Below are positions 1 through 11,019 of a stretch of 64,000 bases of DNA, piece by piece; positions within the stretch are counted from its first letter, which is position 1, and every line of letters starts with the position of its first letter. Location: contig NZ_FNQM01000003.1 in the NCBI RefSeq assembly GCF_900107585.1, positions 186,001-250,000 of the forward strand, read 5' to 3'. A program made the translations under genes and the position numbers. This DNA comes from Rubrimonas cliftonensis (GTDB taxonomy: Bacteria; Pseudomonadota; Alphaproteobacteria; Rhodobacterales; Rhodobacteraceae). The notes beneath the pieces were generated by a model. That model was not told where the DNA came from. It saw nothing but the letters and a program-made list of their open reading frames with translations, and did not search any database.

Positions 1-582
1 CAGCGCCTTCTGCGCGCTCGGCCCGGCGTCGAAGGCGATCGCCATGCGGCGCGGCGTGCGGAAGCTGCGCGAGGCCACCAGCAGCGGCCGCGTGCTCGCC
101 CGCGCCACCCGTTCGAGGTTCGAGCCGAGATGGCCGCGCGCGTAGTCGGCGGCGACGCCGCGCTTACCGATGACGACCATCGCCGTCTCGGTTTCGCGCC
201 GCGCCAGCGACTCCAGCAGGTCGCCCTCGCAGAGCGTGAGCGTCGCGTCGGGCGCGCCGCCGGCCTCGGCGTGGACCTGCGCCTCCTCCAGGTCGAGCCG
301 CCCGCGGTCTCGCAGCAGCCGCGTGCGCTCGCTCTCCAACGCTGCGAGATCGGCGCTGAGCTTGGCGCGCGCGGGGTCGGCGTCGTCATCGGCGGCGGAA
401 GTCGGCAGCGAGCGGCGGCCGAGAACCTGGAGCAGCTCCACGGGAAGGCCGAGCCGCGCCGCGGCCCATGCGGCCTGCTGCGCGACGCTGGGCGAATAGA
501 GCGAGCCGTCTATGCAGCCGAGAACGCGCAGTCGCGGCGGGGCGGCGTTCAGATCGGGTTCGGCGTCGTCGCTGAGGGGCAT
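1..582 (-). CDS. Universal stress protein (UspA family), 3' end cut by window edge
   Basis: The frame opens at an ATG at 582 and stays open to base 1, giving 194 codons with no stop, so the C-terminus lies outside the window. The protein begins MPLSDDAEPDL, followed by a first beta strand RLRVLGCIDGSLYSP, an alpha/beta layout, and a later MVVIGKRG...GSNLERVARASTRPLLVAS segment. That segment is the characteristic UspA nucleotide-binding end (G-x2-G-x9-G-S type). The end of the visible frame starts what looks like a second Usp domain (RMAIAFDAGPSAQKAL), so this is probably a tandem-Usp protein of about 270-290 residues. Cytosolic stress role is known for the family only. Confident family call; exact role unknown. 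Confidence 0.85.
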   Translation of the reverse strand, partial: MPLSDDAEPDLNAAPPRLRVLGCIDGSLYSPSVAQQAAWAAARLGLPVELLQVLGRRSLPTSAADDDADPARAKLSADLAALESERTRLLRDRGRLDLEEAQVHAEAGGAPDATLTLCEGDLLESLARRETETAMVVIGKRGVAADYARGHLGSNLERVARASTRPLLVASRSFRTPRRMAIAFDAGPSAQKAL

Positions 583-695
583 GGCGCTTCCCGTCCTGAC
601 CGCTCTGGCGGCGCTGCAGCCGGTTGCGCCCTGCGGGTGCGTCCGTCCGGAACTGCCGCCACGAGAGGCGCCGTCGAGACGGCGATGGCGGAAAA

Positions 696-771
696 TGGTG
701 GAGCCGAGGGGAGTCGAACCCCTGACCTCTGCAGTGCGATTGCAGCGCTCTCCCAACTGAGCTACGGCCCC
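696..771 (-). tRNA. tRNA-Ala (anticodon CGC)
   Basis: On the minus strand the gene folds as a full cloverleaf. The acceptor stem GGGGCCG pairs with CGGCTCC and contains the G3-U70 wobble that is the alanine identity element. The D arm is GCTC/GAGC, the anticodon stem CTGCA/TGCAG, the loop ATCGCAC with anticodon CGC (reads GCG), and the T arm AGGGG-TTCGACT-CCCCT. The 3' CCA is encoded at 696-698. A GCG-reading alanine tRNA fits the extreme GC3 of the window. Confidence 0.97.
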
Positions 772-982
772 GCGCGGCCCGCTGCTTGCGCTGCGGCGGC
801 GTGTGGCGGGCGGATACGCCGCGCACCGGGGAGTGTCAATAGCCGCTCTCCGCAGGCGCCGCGATCGGCCGGTTTTTTGCAGCGCAGCGTCGTTGAACCG
901 GGGGGCGGCGTTGGATATGACTTCCGTGGCGACGGCGCCCGGCCATCAACGGGGCGCGACCGGTAACGAAAGGCCGCCGCCC

Positions 983-1270
983 ATGGGCTCCCTCCTCGCG
1001 ATCCTGTTCCTGATCCTCGACATCGCCTTCTGGATCATCATCGTGCAGGCGGTGCTGAGCTGGCTGATCGCGTTCAACATCATCAACATGAGCAACGACT
1101 TCGTGCGCGGCCTCTACGCCGGGCTGGCGCGGCTGACCGACCCCGTCTACGCCCCGATCCGGCGCATCCTGCCCGACACCCGCCCGATGGACCTCGCGCC
1201 GCTGGTGGTGCTGGTGGCGATCTACGCCCTCCAGATCATCCTGTCCAACAACGCCCGCGCGCTGATGTGA
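983..1270 (+). CDS. YggT family membrane protein
   Basis: A 95-residue protein with two hydrophobic segments, LLAILFLILDIAFWIIIVQA (about residues 4-24) and LAPLVVLVAIYALQIIL (about 72-88). They flank the conserved YggT core L-D/T-P-x-Y-x-P-I-R-R-I-L-P (here LTDPVYAPIRRILPDTRPMD). The frame opens much farther upstream, but this ATG gives the usual family length and places the first membrane segment at the N-terminus. YggT proteins are implicated in osmotic tolerance and envelope or division functions, but the molecular role is uncertain. The stop overlaps the next start (ATGTGA). Confidence 0.9.
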   Translation: MGSLLAILFLILDIAFWIIIVQAVLSWLIAFNIINMSNDFVRGLYAGLARLTDPVYAPIRRILPDTRPMDLAPLVVLVAIYALQIILSNNARALM

Positions 1271-1612
1271 GCGCGATGGGCGGGGGCGACGGCGCGATCG
1301 ACTGGGCGGGCTTCATCGCCGCCACCAACGGCGAGCTCGCCGCGCTGCGCAAGGCTGCGCCGGAGGCGACGGCGGGCTTCTCGGCGCTCGCGAAGGGCGC
1401 GATGGCGGCCGGCGCGCTCGACCCCAAGGCGAAGGAGCTCATCGCGCTGGGCATCGGCGTCGCCAAGCAGTGCGACGCCTGCATCGCCTATCACGTCAAG
1501 GCGCTGGTGGGTCTTGGCGCGACCCGCGAGGAGATCGCCGAGACGGTGGGCGTCTGCGTCTACATGGGCGGCGGGCCGTCGCTGATGTACGGGGCCAAGG
1601 CGCTGGCGGCCT

Positions 1613-1632
<20 letters not shown>
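1267..1632 (+). CDS. Carboxymuconolactone decarboxylase / AhpD-like protein
   Basis: A 121-residue all-helical protein carrying the AhpD-type redox motif C-x2-C near residue 69 (KQCDACIAYHVKAL) with the downstream His typical of alkylhydroperoxidase-D-like proteins, plus the conserved KELIALGIGVA helix before it. The C-terminal GVCVYMGGGPSLMYGAKAL matches the small AhpD-like members. The start is a GTG overlapping the yggT stop; an in-frame ATG at 1276 is an alternative. Likely a cytosolic thiol-dependent peroxidase partner or a protein of unknown substrate. It is co-transcribed with the next two genes by overlap. Confidence 0.85.
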
Positions 1633-4775
<3,143 letters not shown>

Positions 4776-5011
4776 CGGCCGGCTCACGCAGGGGCCGCGG
4801 CCCAGGCCTCCGAGCCGCAGCCCCCGCTTCCGGAGCGAGAGGTCTTCCGAGCTGGTCCGCCTCTGTGCCGGCGGATCGACTGGAGCACGCTCGCGCGGCG
4901 TGGCTCAGCGGGGAAGGCGCGCCGTTCCAGGGGGGCCCGGCGCTAGGCCGGGACGCCCCGCGGCCTGAGGCAGTCCCGCCCCGTCCTGGGCCTTCGGCGG
5001 ACTGCCCTCGT
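4776..5011 (+). other. Intergenic gap between convergent mdh and DUF1244 genes
   Basis: No convincing gene was seen. A small hairpin (CCCGGC at 4936-4941 and GCCGGG at 4947-4952, five-base loop) could help terminate one or both convergent transcripts, but it has no T-run and only six pairs. Confidence 0.3.
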
Positions 5012-5308
5012 TCAGTGCTCGGCGTGGCTCCTGGCGAAGGCTGCCTTCTGCGCGTCGCTCGCTTCGGTCTGATGCTTCGCGCGCCACTGGTCGTAGGGCT
5101 CGCCGTAGACGAGCTCGCGCGCCGTCTCCTTGTCCATCGGCACGCCCCGCGCCTCGGCGGCCTCCTGATACCAGCGGCTGAGGCAGTTCCGGCAGAAGCC
5201 GGCGAGGTTCATCATGTCGATGTTCTGCACGTCGGTGCGCGCGCGCAGGTGGTCGCGCATCGCGCGGAAGGCGGCGGCCTCCAGTTCGGTGCGGGTCGCG
5301 TCGTCCAT
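5012..5308 (-). CDS. DUF1244 family protein
   Basis: A 98-residue acidic protein. The conserved core NIDMMNLAGFCRNCLSRWY (about residues 30-48) with its C-x2-C pair is diagnostic of DUF1244, followed by AEARGVPMDKETARELVYGEPY and a charged C-terminal tail. Family structures are small helical proteins with no assigned reaction. The frame opens upstream, but the ATG at 5308 gives MDDATRTELEAAAFRAMRDHL, the usual start. Present across alpha- and gammaproteobacteria. Confidence 0.9.
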   Translation of the reverse strand: MDDATRTELEAAAFRAMRDHLRARTDVQNIDMMNLAGFCRNCLSRWYQEAAEARGVPMDKETARELVYGEPYDQWRAKHQTEASDAQKAAFARSHAEH

Positions 5309-5379
5309 GGTCGGTCTCCCCTGATCCGTCTGAGCAGAGATGGCGCGTGGAGGCGGCGGCGCCAAGCGCAGCTCCTAGT

Positions 5380-5754
5380 TTAGAAGGTGGCGGATCGCCG
5401 CTCGTCGGTCCGCAGCAAGGCGAGAACCCGCCGCGGCGTTCCGCTGCCATCGAGGCAGACAGTCAAGCCGAATATCTCCCACAGCCAAGGCGACACCATG
5501 CAGGGATGCGGATTGGTTCTGTCGCGCAGCTTGTGAATGACCCGGACGCGTCCGCCGATGCCCAACGCCTCGGCAGCAGCAGCGACTTCACCGCCCATAT
5601 GGGCGAGAAAAGCGAAGGCGATCGCGTTCTCACAAACCTGACGATCCTCCCAGACCGTCACTATCAGTCCGCCGTCATCGGCGAGGGCCGCCCAGCCACG
5701 CTTGCTGCGCAACCTGCGCGCGCCGGCCTCGTGAAACGCGTCCAATACCGTCAT
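5380..5754 (-). CDS. Hypothetical protein
   Basis: 124 residues, family not recognised. It starts at ATG 5754 (MTVLDAFHEAGARRLRSKRG) and contains a predicted strand GLIVTVWEDRQV, an Ala-rich helix around AAAAEALGIGG, and a Trp/Pro segment CMVSPWLWEIFGL. Three Cys are present and there is no signal peptide or membrane segment. Its base composition looks less extreme than its neighbours. It lies 18 bases downstream of ecm in the same orientation and could be co-transcribed. Coding status is likely but not certain. Confidence 0.6.
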   Translation of the reverse strand: MTVLDAFHEAGARRLRSKRGWAALADDGGLIVTVWEDRQVCENAIAFAFLAHMGGEVAAAAEALGIGGRVRVIHKLRDRTNPHPCMVSPWLWEIFGLTVCLDGSGTPRRVLALLRTDERRSATF

Positions 5755-5772
5755 GGCGTCGGCGCAAATGGC

Positions 5773-7740
5773 TCAAGCCGCCTCGCGGCTCTCCTCGGCC
5801 ACCAGCGTCACGATGTCGGTCATGATGCGGGTCAGGTCGAAGTCCTTCGGCGTGTAGACCTTCGCCACGCCGAAACCCTTCAGCGTCTCGGCGTCGACGT
5901 CGGGGATGATGCCGCCGACCACCACCGGCACGTCGTCCATGCCCTCGGCGCGCATCCGCTCCATCACCTCGCGCACCAGCGGGACATGGGAGCCGGAGAG
6001 GATCGAGAGGCCGACGACATGCACCGACTCCTCCAGCGCCGCCCCGACGATCTGCGCGGGCGTGAGGCGGATGCCCTCGTACACGACCTCCATGCCGCAG
6101 TCGCGCGCACGCACGGCGATCTGCTCGGCGCCATTGGAGTGGCCGTCGAGCCCCGGCTTGCCGACGAGGAACTTCAGCCGCCGACCGAGCCGGGCCGAGA
6201 CGGCCTCGACCTTCTCGCGCACCGCGTCCAGCCCCTTGGCGCCGACATTGGCGGCCTTGCCGACGCCGGTGGGCGCGCGGTACTCGCCGAAGACCTCGCG
6301 CATGGCCGCGCCCCATTCGCCGGTGGTCACGCCCGCTTTCGCCGCGGCGATCGAGAGCGGCATGATGTTGGCGCCCTCGCGCGCGGCGGCCTTCAAAGCT
6401 GCGACGGCGGCCTGCGCGGCGGCCTCGTCGCGGCCCTCGCGCCACGCCTTCAGGCGCTCGATCTGCTCGGCCTCGGTCTCGGGATCGACCACCATGATGG
6501 CGTCGGGGCCGGTGGTGAGCGGGCTGGGCTCGGTGGTGGTGAACCTGTTGACGCCGATCACCGCGGTCTCGCCGGTCTCGATGCCCTTGAGGCGCAGGGC
6601 GTTGCTCTCGACCAGCCGCGATTTCATGTAGTCGATGGCGGCGACAGCGCCGCCCATCTCGTCGATGCGGGCGATCTCAGCGCGCGCCATCTCCTTCAGC
6701 GCCTCAACCTTGCGGTCCACCGCCGGGTTGCCGTCGAAGAGGTCGTCGAACTCCAGCAGGTCGGTCTCGTAGGCGAGCACCTGCTGGAGCCTGAGCGACC
6801 ACTGCTGGTCCCAGGGCCGGGGCAGGCCCAGCGCCTCGTTCCACGCGGGAAGCTGCAGCGCCCGGCAGCGGGCGCGCTTGCTCAGCGTCACCGCCATCGC
6901 CTCGATGAGAATCCGGTAGACGTTGTTCTCGGGCTGCTGCTCGGTAAGGCCCAGCGAGTTGACCTGCACGCCGTAGCGGAAGCGGCGCAGCTTGGGGTCG
7001 GTCACACCGTAGCGCGTCTCGCAGATCTCGTCCCACAGGTCGACGAAGGCGCGCATCTTGCACATCTCGGTGACGAAGCGGATGCCGGCGTTCACGAAGA
7101 AGGAGATGCGGGCGACGACGCCGGCAAAATCCTCGTCGGAGACCGCGCCGCGCGCCTTCACCGTGTCGAGCACCGCGCAGGCGGTGACGAGGGCGAAGGC
7201 GAGCTCCTGCTCCGGCGTCGCGCCGGCCTCCTGCAGGTGGTAGCTGCAAACGTTCATCGGGTTCCACTTGGGAACGTCGCTGTAGCAGTAGGCGGCGATG
7301 TCGGAGATCAGCCGCAGCGACGGCTCGGGCGGAAAGACGTAGGTGCCGCGCGAAAGATATTCCTTGATGATGTCGTTCTGGACCGTGCCGGTGAGTTTCG
7401 AGACGTCGGCCCCCTGCTCCTCGGCGACGGCGACGTAGAGCGCCAGCAGCCAGGCGGCGGTGGCGTTGATCGTCATCGAGGTGTTCATCTGGTCGAGCGG
7501 GATCTGGTCGAACAGCGTCCGCATGTCGCCCAGATGCGCGATCGGAACGCCGACCTTGCCGACCTCGCCGCGCGCCAGCACATGGTCGCTGTCGTAGCCG
7601 GTCTGCGTCGGCAGGTCGAAGGCGACCGAGAGGCCGGTCTGGCCCTTGGCGAGGTTGCCGCGATAGAGTTCGTTGGACTTCGCGGCGGTCGAGTGCCCGG
7701 CGTAGGTGCGGAACAGCCACGGTTTGTCTCGCGTCGTCAT
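5773..7740 (-). CDS. ecm: Ethylmalonyl-CoA mutase (B12-dependent)
   Basis: 655 residues, the size of Ecm rather than of two-subunit methylmalonyl-CoA mutase. The N-terminal substrate barrel starts KPWLFRTYAGHSTAAKSNELY, then LSVAFDLPTQTGYDSDH, GTVQNDIIKEYLSRGTYVFP and NVYRILIEAMAVTLSKRARC. The C-terminal cobalamin domain holds the base-off D-x-H-x2-G motif (GLDGHSNGAEQ, about residue 530) and ends with VVVGGIIPDVDAETL. Ecm converts (2R)-ethylmalonyl-CoA to methylsuccinyl-CoA in the ethylmalonyl-CoA pathway for acetyl-CoA assimilation. The upstream frame extension is ignored because MTTRDKPWLFRTYAGHS is the conserved start. Other pathway genes (ccr, mcd) are not in the window. Confidence 0.95.
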   Translation of the reverse strand: MTTRDKPWLFRTYAGHSTAAKSNELYRGNLAKGQTGLSVAFDLPTQTGYDSDHVLARGEVGKVGVPIAHLGDMRTLFDQIPLDQMNTSMTINATAAWLLALYVAVAEEQGADVSKLTGTVQNDIIKEYLSRGTYVFPPEPSLRLISDIAAYCYSDVPKWNPMNVCSYHLQEAGATPEQELAFALVTACAVLDTVKARGAVSDEDFAGVVARISFFVNAGIRFVTEMCKMRAFVDLWDEICETRYGVTDPKLRRFRYGVQVNSLGLTEQQPENNVYRILIEAMAVTLSKRARCRALQLPAWNEALGLPRPWDQQWSLRLQQVLAYETDLLEFDDLFDGNPAVDRKVEALKEMARAEIARIDEMGGAVAAIDYMKSRLVESNALRLKGIETGETAVIGVNRFTTTEPSPLTTGPDAIMVVDPETEAEQIERLKAWREGRDEAAAQAAVAALKAAAREGANIMPLSIAAAKAGVTTGEWGAAMREVFGEYRAPTGVGKAANVGAKGLDAVREKVEAVSARLGRRLKFLVGKPGLDGHSNGAEQIAVRARDCGMEVVYEGIRLTPAQIVGAALEESVHVVGLSILSGSHVPLVREVMERMRAEGMDDVPVVVGGIIPDVDAETLKGFGVAKVYTPKDFDLTRIMTDIVTLVAEESREAA

Positions 7741-7860
7741 CTCGAACCCTCCACGCCGGTCGTTGCTGCGCCGCACACTAGGCAAGGCGCAAGACTTCGG
7801 CAAGAAGGTTTCGCGATGGGGCGCGGGGGCGAAACTTAATGATCCACGCCCCGCCGACGC

Positions 7861-8460
7861 TCAACCCGCCTGCGCCCGCAACCGGGGCGCGAGAACGCGC
7901 CTCAGCGCATGGTCGAGCGAGACCGCGCCGGCCCCCTTCGCGACGAGAACCGAGAGCAGGAACGCCCAGAGCAGGCGCTGGTCGAGGATGACGGAGGACG
8001 GGATGCGGTCGAAGAGCGCCCCGACCGTGGCGGCGTCGGCCCCGTGGAAGGTGACGTCCACCCAGCTCTGCACCGCCACGAAGCCGATCATGCCGAGAGC
8101 GGCCAGCCGCGTCAGCAGGCCGGCGACGATCAGCAGCGGCAGCAGGAACTCCAGATAGGTTCCCGCGGCCACCAGGGCGCCCCAGGGCAGGAAGCCGATG
8201 GCCGCATCGTCGTACCCGACCGCCTCCATCGCCCAGGGAACGATCTGGACATAGGCGCCGGCGGTCAGGTCGAAGAACCCCGACAGGCCGTCGCCCACCT
8301 TGGTCAGCGCGCTGTTCCAGTAGTAGCCGAAGAGCACGGCGGCGAAGGCGAGGCGCGCGGCGAGGCCGAGAAACCAGCCCTCCAGCGCGTCCTCCACCGC
8401 CCGCCCGGCGGCGGCGGCGGCTGCGGCGGCGGTCTCCAGCGCGTCGATCATGCGGTCCAT
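7861..8460 (-). CDS. DoxX family membrane protein (HvfD/BufD-like)
   Basis: 199 residues with about four hydrophobic segments: GLAARLAFAAVLFGYYW, PWGALVAAGTYLEFLLPLL, LAALGMIGFVAVQSWVDVTF and LLWAFLLSVLVAKGAG. The YLEFLLPLLIVAGLLTR segment and the Asp/His positions fit the DoxX family. It sits 25 bases downstream of hvfC in the same direction, the arrangement found in DUF692-DUF2063-DoxX (hvf/buf) operons that make modified peptides handling copper or other metals. The N-terminus is Ala-rich after MDRMIDALETA. Inner-membrane location is inferred. Confidence 0.85.
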   Translation of the reverse strand: MDRMIDALETAAAAAAAAGRAVEDALEGWFLGLAARLAFAAVLFGYYWNSALTKVGDGLSGFFDLTAGAYVQIVPWAMEAVGYDDAAIGFLPWGALVAAGTYLEFLLPLLIVAGLLTRLAALGMIGFVAVQSWVDVTFHGADAATVGALFDRIPSSVILDQRLLWAFLLSVLVAKGAGAVSLDHALRRVLAPRLRAQAG

Positions 8461-8485
8461 GGCGGATCTCCTTGAATGGGCTGCG

Positions 8486-9364
8486 TCAGGGGCCGCCTCG
8501 GGCCGCGGCGACCACGAGGCCGGCGGCGAAGGCGGCGGCGAGCTGCTCGCCGAGGTCGAAGGCCGGAGCGCCACCCGGCCCTCCGCCGACGCCCGCCGCG
8601 GCGATCTCGCCCAAGGGCCGGCCCTCGACGACCATGGCGAGGAAGGCGGCGGCGGGCGCCGGCAGCGCGCGGGTCTCCACGGTCCAGTCAGGGCGGACGA
8701 CGAGCGCGGTCTCGGGCCGGCCGAGGTCGGCGAGGCCGCGGCGCGGGCCGGTCACGTCCGCCCAGAGGCTCGCGACGGCGAAGCGCGACGCGACGAGCCG
8801 CAGCGACGGGTGCGCGACAAGGCGCGCCGACGCCAGCGCGCCCGGGTCGAGCGCGGAAAGCGCCTTCGCGCCGACCGGGGCGACGTCGGCGGCGCCGACC
8901 GGGGCGACGTCGGCGGCGTGGAACGCCTCGCAGCGCGCCCATTCCAGACGCGCGACGTCGGACAGCCACGGCAGTCCGGCGGCGGGCGGAAACGCCGCGA
9001 GCCAGCCCGCGAAAGCGCCGCCCCAACGCAGCAGCACCGGCGAGCGCGGGGGATGGGCGCGGACGAAGGCCGCGGCGGCGGCGGCGAAGAACCCCTCGCC
9101 GACCAGACGCCGCACCGCCGGAAAGGTCTCGCCCAGCGCCGCTATGAGGCCCGCCACGACGTTGTTGCGATGGACCGAGAAGCGCGGGTCGGGCGGGCCG
9201 GGCCGAGCGGGGTCGAGCGCGGCGGCGGCCATGGCGGCGAGGCTCTCGCGCGCGGCAGGCGATGCGGCAGGGTCCGCCGGGTCGACGCCGCACCGGCGCA
9301 GGTGAGACGCCGCGAGGCTGGGCGGCCCGAGGCTGGGCGGCCCGAGGTCAGGCGGCGCCGGCAT
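8486..9364 (-). CDS. DUF2063 protein, HvfC/BufC-like putative partner of a RiPP-modifying enzyme
   Basis: 292 residues. The N-terminal DUF2063 region has FSVHRNNVVAGLIAALGETFPAVRRLVGEGFF (about residues 60-92) and PLLRWG/FPPAAGLPWLSDVARLEWA, the typical HvfC signature, with a C-terminal half of winged-helix type ending in LAAAFAAGLVVAAA. HvfC proteins partner DUF692 (MNIO) enzymes that modify Cys in small metallophore peptides. No DUF692 gene is present next to it. The coding sequence contains an exact 24-base tandem duplication giving ADVAPVGA twice and a 15-base repeat near the start. ATG 9364 was chosen; the frame is also open to 9394. Confidence 0.82.
   Translation of the reverse strand: MPAPPDLGPPSLGPPSLAASHLRRCGVDPADPAASPAARESLAAMAAAALDPARPGPPDPRFSVHRNNVVAGLIAALGETFPAVRRLVGEGFFAAAAAAFVRAHPPRSPVLLRWGGAFAGWLAAFPPAAGLPWLSDVARLEWARCEAFHAADVAPVGAADVAPVGAKALSALDPGALASARLVAHPSLRLVASRFAVASLWADVTGPRRGLADLGRPETALVVRPDWTVETRALPAPAAAFLAMVVEGRPLGEIAAAGVGGGPGGAPAFDLGEQLAAAFAAGLVVAAARGGP
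8870..8917. repeat. Exact 24-bp tandem duplication inside hvfC
   Basis: Two identical 24-base units (8870-8893 and 8894-8917, each starting GCCGACCGGGGCGACG) keep the reading frame and encode ADVAPVGA twice. This is likely a recent slippage event. Confidence 0.9.
9314..9343. repeat. 15-bp tandem repeat at the 5' end of hvfC
   Basis: Two exact copies of GAGGCTGGGCGGCCC (9314-9328 and 9329-9343), followed by a degenerate third start (GAGGT). On the minus strand it encodes repeated Leu-Gly-Pro-Pro-Ser near the N-terminus of the DUF2063 protein. Confidence 0.85.
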
Positions 9365-9827
9365 GACGCGCGGCGCCCCTGCTCGTGATCGCATGGTCCG
9401 CCGCCGCCGCCACGGCGGGCGGCGCGTCGACGGCGGGCGCGCCGGCGACCCGCCCCGCGAACGCCGTCGGCGCAGCGGAGCGCGCCACGGACTGCCCGCA
9501 CGCCGCCCGGGTGGCTGCGTCGCCCCGCCAGTCGCCGGGCGTCGCCCCGCCGTTCCGGGCCTTGCAGGCGCGATGGTCGTCGCAACGCGGCGAAAGGCGC
9601 GGCGCCTCGGCGAGGAAGCGGGCGCGGCCGGTCATGCCGGCGACGGCCGCGCGCCTGCGCATCGCAGCGATCGTCGCCCCGCCCGGCGCGGGCGCCGGAC
9701 GGCGCCCAACGAGGGGCGCCTGCTCCCCGTCGAGGCGGGACGGCGCGTCGAAGCCGCGCTTCCCGCAGCAGCTTGCGGCTGCGCATCGGGCGCCGGCGAC
9801 CGCCAAGCCGCGCAGGAAGTGGCGCAT
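9348..9827 (-). CDS. Doubtful 159-residue Cys-containing frame upstream of hvfC
   Basis: An open frame starting MRHFLRGLAVAGARCAAASCC and ending 17 bases inside the hvfC start, so it would be translationally coupled. It holds six Cys (one single, a CC pair, C-x6-C in SPRCDDHRACKARN, and one more at AACGQS). In hvf/buf operons the first gene is a small Cys-bearing precursor, which makes this position suggestive. The sequence does not match the DUF2282 precursor pattern, its composition is Arg/Ala-rich like a chance frame in GC-rich DNA, and the opposite strand has an open frame with the same wobble phase. Treat as unproven. Confidence 0.2.
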   Translation of the reverse strand: MRHFLRGLAVAGARCAAASCCGKRGFDAPSRLDGEQAPLVGRRPAPAPGGATIAAMRRRAAVAGMTGRARFLAEAPRLSPRCDDHRACKARNGGATPGDWRGDAATRAACGQSVARSAAPTAFAGRVAGAPAVDAPPAVAAAADHAITSRGAARHAGAA

Positions 9828-10161
9828 GGATCTCTCCGTCATCCGCTCCGTCATCCGCCTCGTCATCGGCTCCGGCGCCGCGCTTCGGCCCGTCCTCACG
9901 CCGACTGTCTCACCCCGACTGTTCGACGCGCCCCGGCGAGACGTTACGCGGCTCACGCGCATGTGACGCCAACGCTCCCGCAGCCGCGCACGCTCCCGCG
10001 CGCACACGCCCCGACCGCGGCGCGCCGCGCGGGTCTCGCCAGTCGGGGTCATGTGCGCTATCCATGCGGGCAGTCTGGGCGGCGCTTCGCGCTTGCACGC
10101 GCCCGGAACGCTCATCACCATTGCGCCGCGCTGCGCTGCGCGCGGACCGAGGTTGTCGCAA
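9395..10161. other. Long stretch without a firmly supported gene
   Basis: Between hvfC and the DUF459 gene, long frames are open on both strands but none gives a recognisable protein, and third-position GC cannot separate them. The stretch includes the doubtful Cys-containing minus-strand frame, a three-copy 12-base repeat at 9834-9869, and the divergent promoter region for the two flanking genes. No tRNA or strong terminator was seen. Confidence 0.5.
9834..9869. repeat. Three-copy 12-bp tandem repeat
   Basis: CTCCGTCATCCG occurs exactly at 9834-9845 and 9846-9857. A third copy with three changes (CCTCGTCATCGG) is at 9858-9869. It lies in the poorly coding stretch and could be an operator array or simple slippage. 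Confidence 0.75.
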
Positions 10162-11004
10162 ATGAAGGCGATCGTGCGGATGAACCGTATCGGGAGAGGC
10201 GAGCGCGCTGCTGGCGGTTCGCCGGCGGGACGCGTCTGGACGCGCCCGTTCCGGGCGGCTCTCGTCCGGCGCGGGCGGGCCTCCGCGGGTCGACGCTGGC
10301 GCGCGCTCGCATGGTCGCTGGCGGCGGCGGCCGCGCTCGCCGTCGCCGCGCCGCAGGGCGCGTACGCCGCGCAGGCGACCTCCATAGCGGTGATCGGCGA
10401 CAGCATCGCCCGCCACTACTGCAGGGGTATCACGCGACACCTGCGCGGCGACGACCGCTTCCGGGTGTCGTGCTGGGTGCATCCGTCCTCGGGGCTGACG
10501 CGCGACGACTTTCTCGACTGGGAGGCGACGCTGGGCGACTATCTGGAGCGGGACCGGGTGGACGTCGCCGTGGTCTCGTTCGGCGCCAACGACGCCCAGC
10601 GCATGCTGCTTCCCGACCGCGTGCTCGCCTTCGACGACGACGCCTGGGCCGCCGAGTACGAGACGCGGGTCGACGCGATGCTGACCAAGCTGAAGGAGCA
10701 CGGCGCGCGGGTCGTCTGGGTGGGCCTGCCCATCCCGCGCAGCGACAGCTTCGCGCGCAAGCTGGCGCGGCTGAACGCGATCTACGAGGCGCGCGCGCTG
10801 GCCAACGGCGCCGCGTTCCACCCGCTGTGGGAGGCGACGCAGGACGCGAGCGGGCGCTACGCCACGGCCCTGCCCGACGCCAAGGGGCGGATGCGCGTGG
10901 CGCGCGAGGAGGACGGCGTGCATTTCACCCGCGAAGGCGAGATCCTGATCGCCTGCAAGCTCATGGTGGACATACCCGGCGCGACGCGGCCCGACGGCTG
11001 CTGA
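10162..11004 (+). CDS. SGNH-hydrolase-fold protein, DUF459 family
   Basis: 280 residues. After a basic N-terminus there is one hydrophobic segment (WRALAWSLAAAAALAVAAP), so the protein is anchored in, or exported across, the inner membrane. The SGNH block I motif is AVIGDSIARHYCRGI, block III is VVSFGANDAQRM, and the C-terminal catalytic Asp/His pair is in DGVHFTREGE. It lies just upstream of an MBOAT acyltransferase, the pairing seen for polysaccharide O-acetylation (AlgI with AlgJ/AlgX-like SGNH proteins), so it probably transfers or removes acyl groups in the periplasm. An ATG at 10180 is an alternative start. Confidence 0.8.
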   Translation: MKAIVRMNRIGRGERAAGGSPAGRVWTRPFRAALVRRGRASAGRRWRALAWSLAAAAALAVAAPQGAYAAQATSIAVIGDSIARHYCRGITRHLRGDDRFRVSCWVHPSSGLTRDDFLDWEATLGDYLERDRVDVAVVSFGANDAQRMLLPDRVLAFDDDAWAAEYETRVDAMLTKLKEHGARVVWVGLPIPRSDSFARKLARLNAIYEARALANGAAFHPLWEATQDASGRYATALPDAKGRMRVAREEDGVHFTREGEILIACKLMVDIPGATRPDGC

Positions 11005-11019
11005 CGCGGCGGCCCGCGC

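Noticed and set aside
5347-7839. Very long plus-strand open frame opposite ecm
   Set aside because: It encodes His/Asp/Arg/Gly-rich low-complexity sequence and exists only because the GC-rich antisense of ecm lacks stops.
9142-9786. Possible DUF692 remnant upstream of hvfC
   Set aside because: None of the frames shows the His/Asp/Glu metal-binding pattern of DUF692, and the available space is too short for a full gene.
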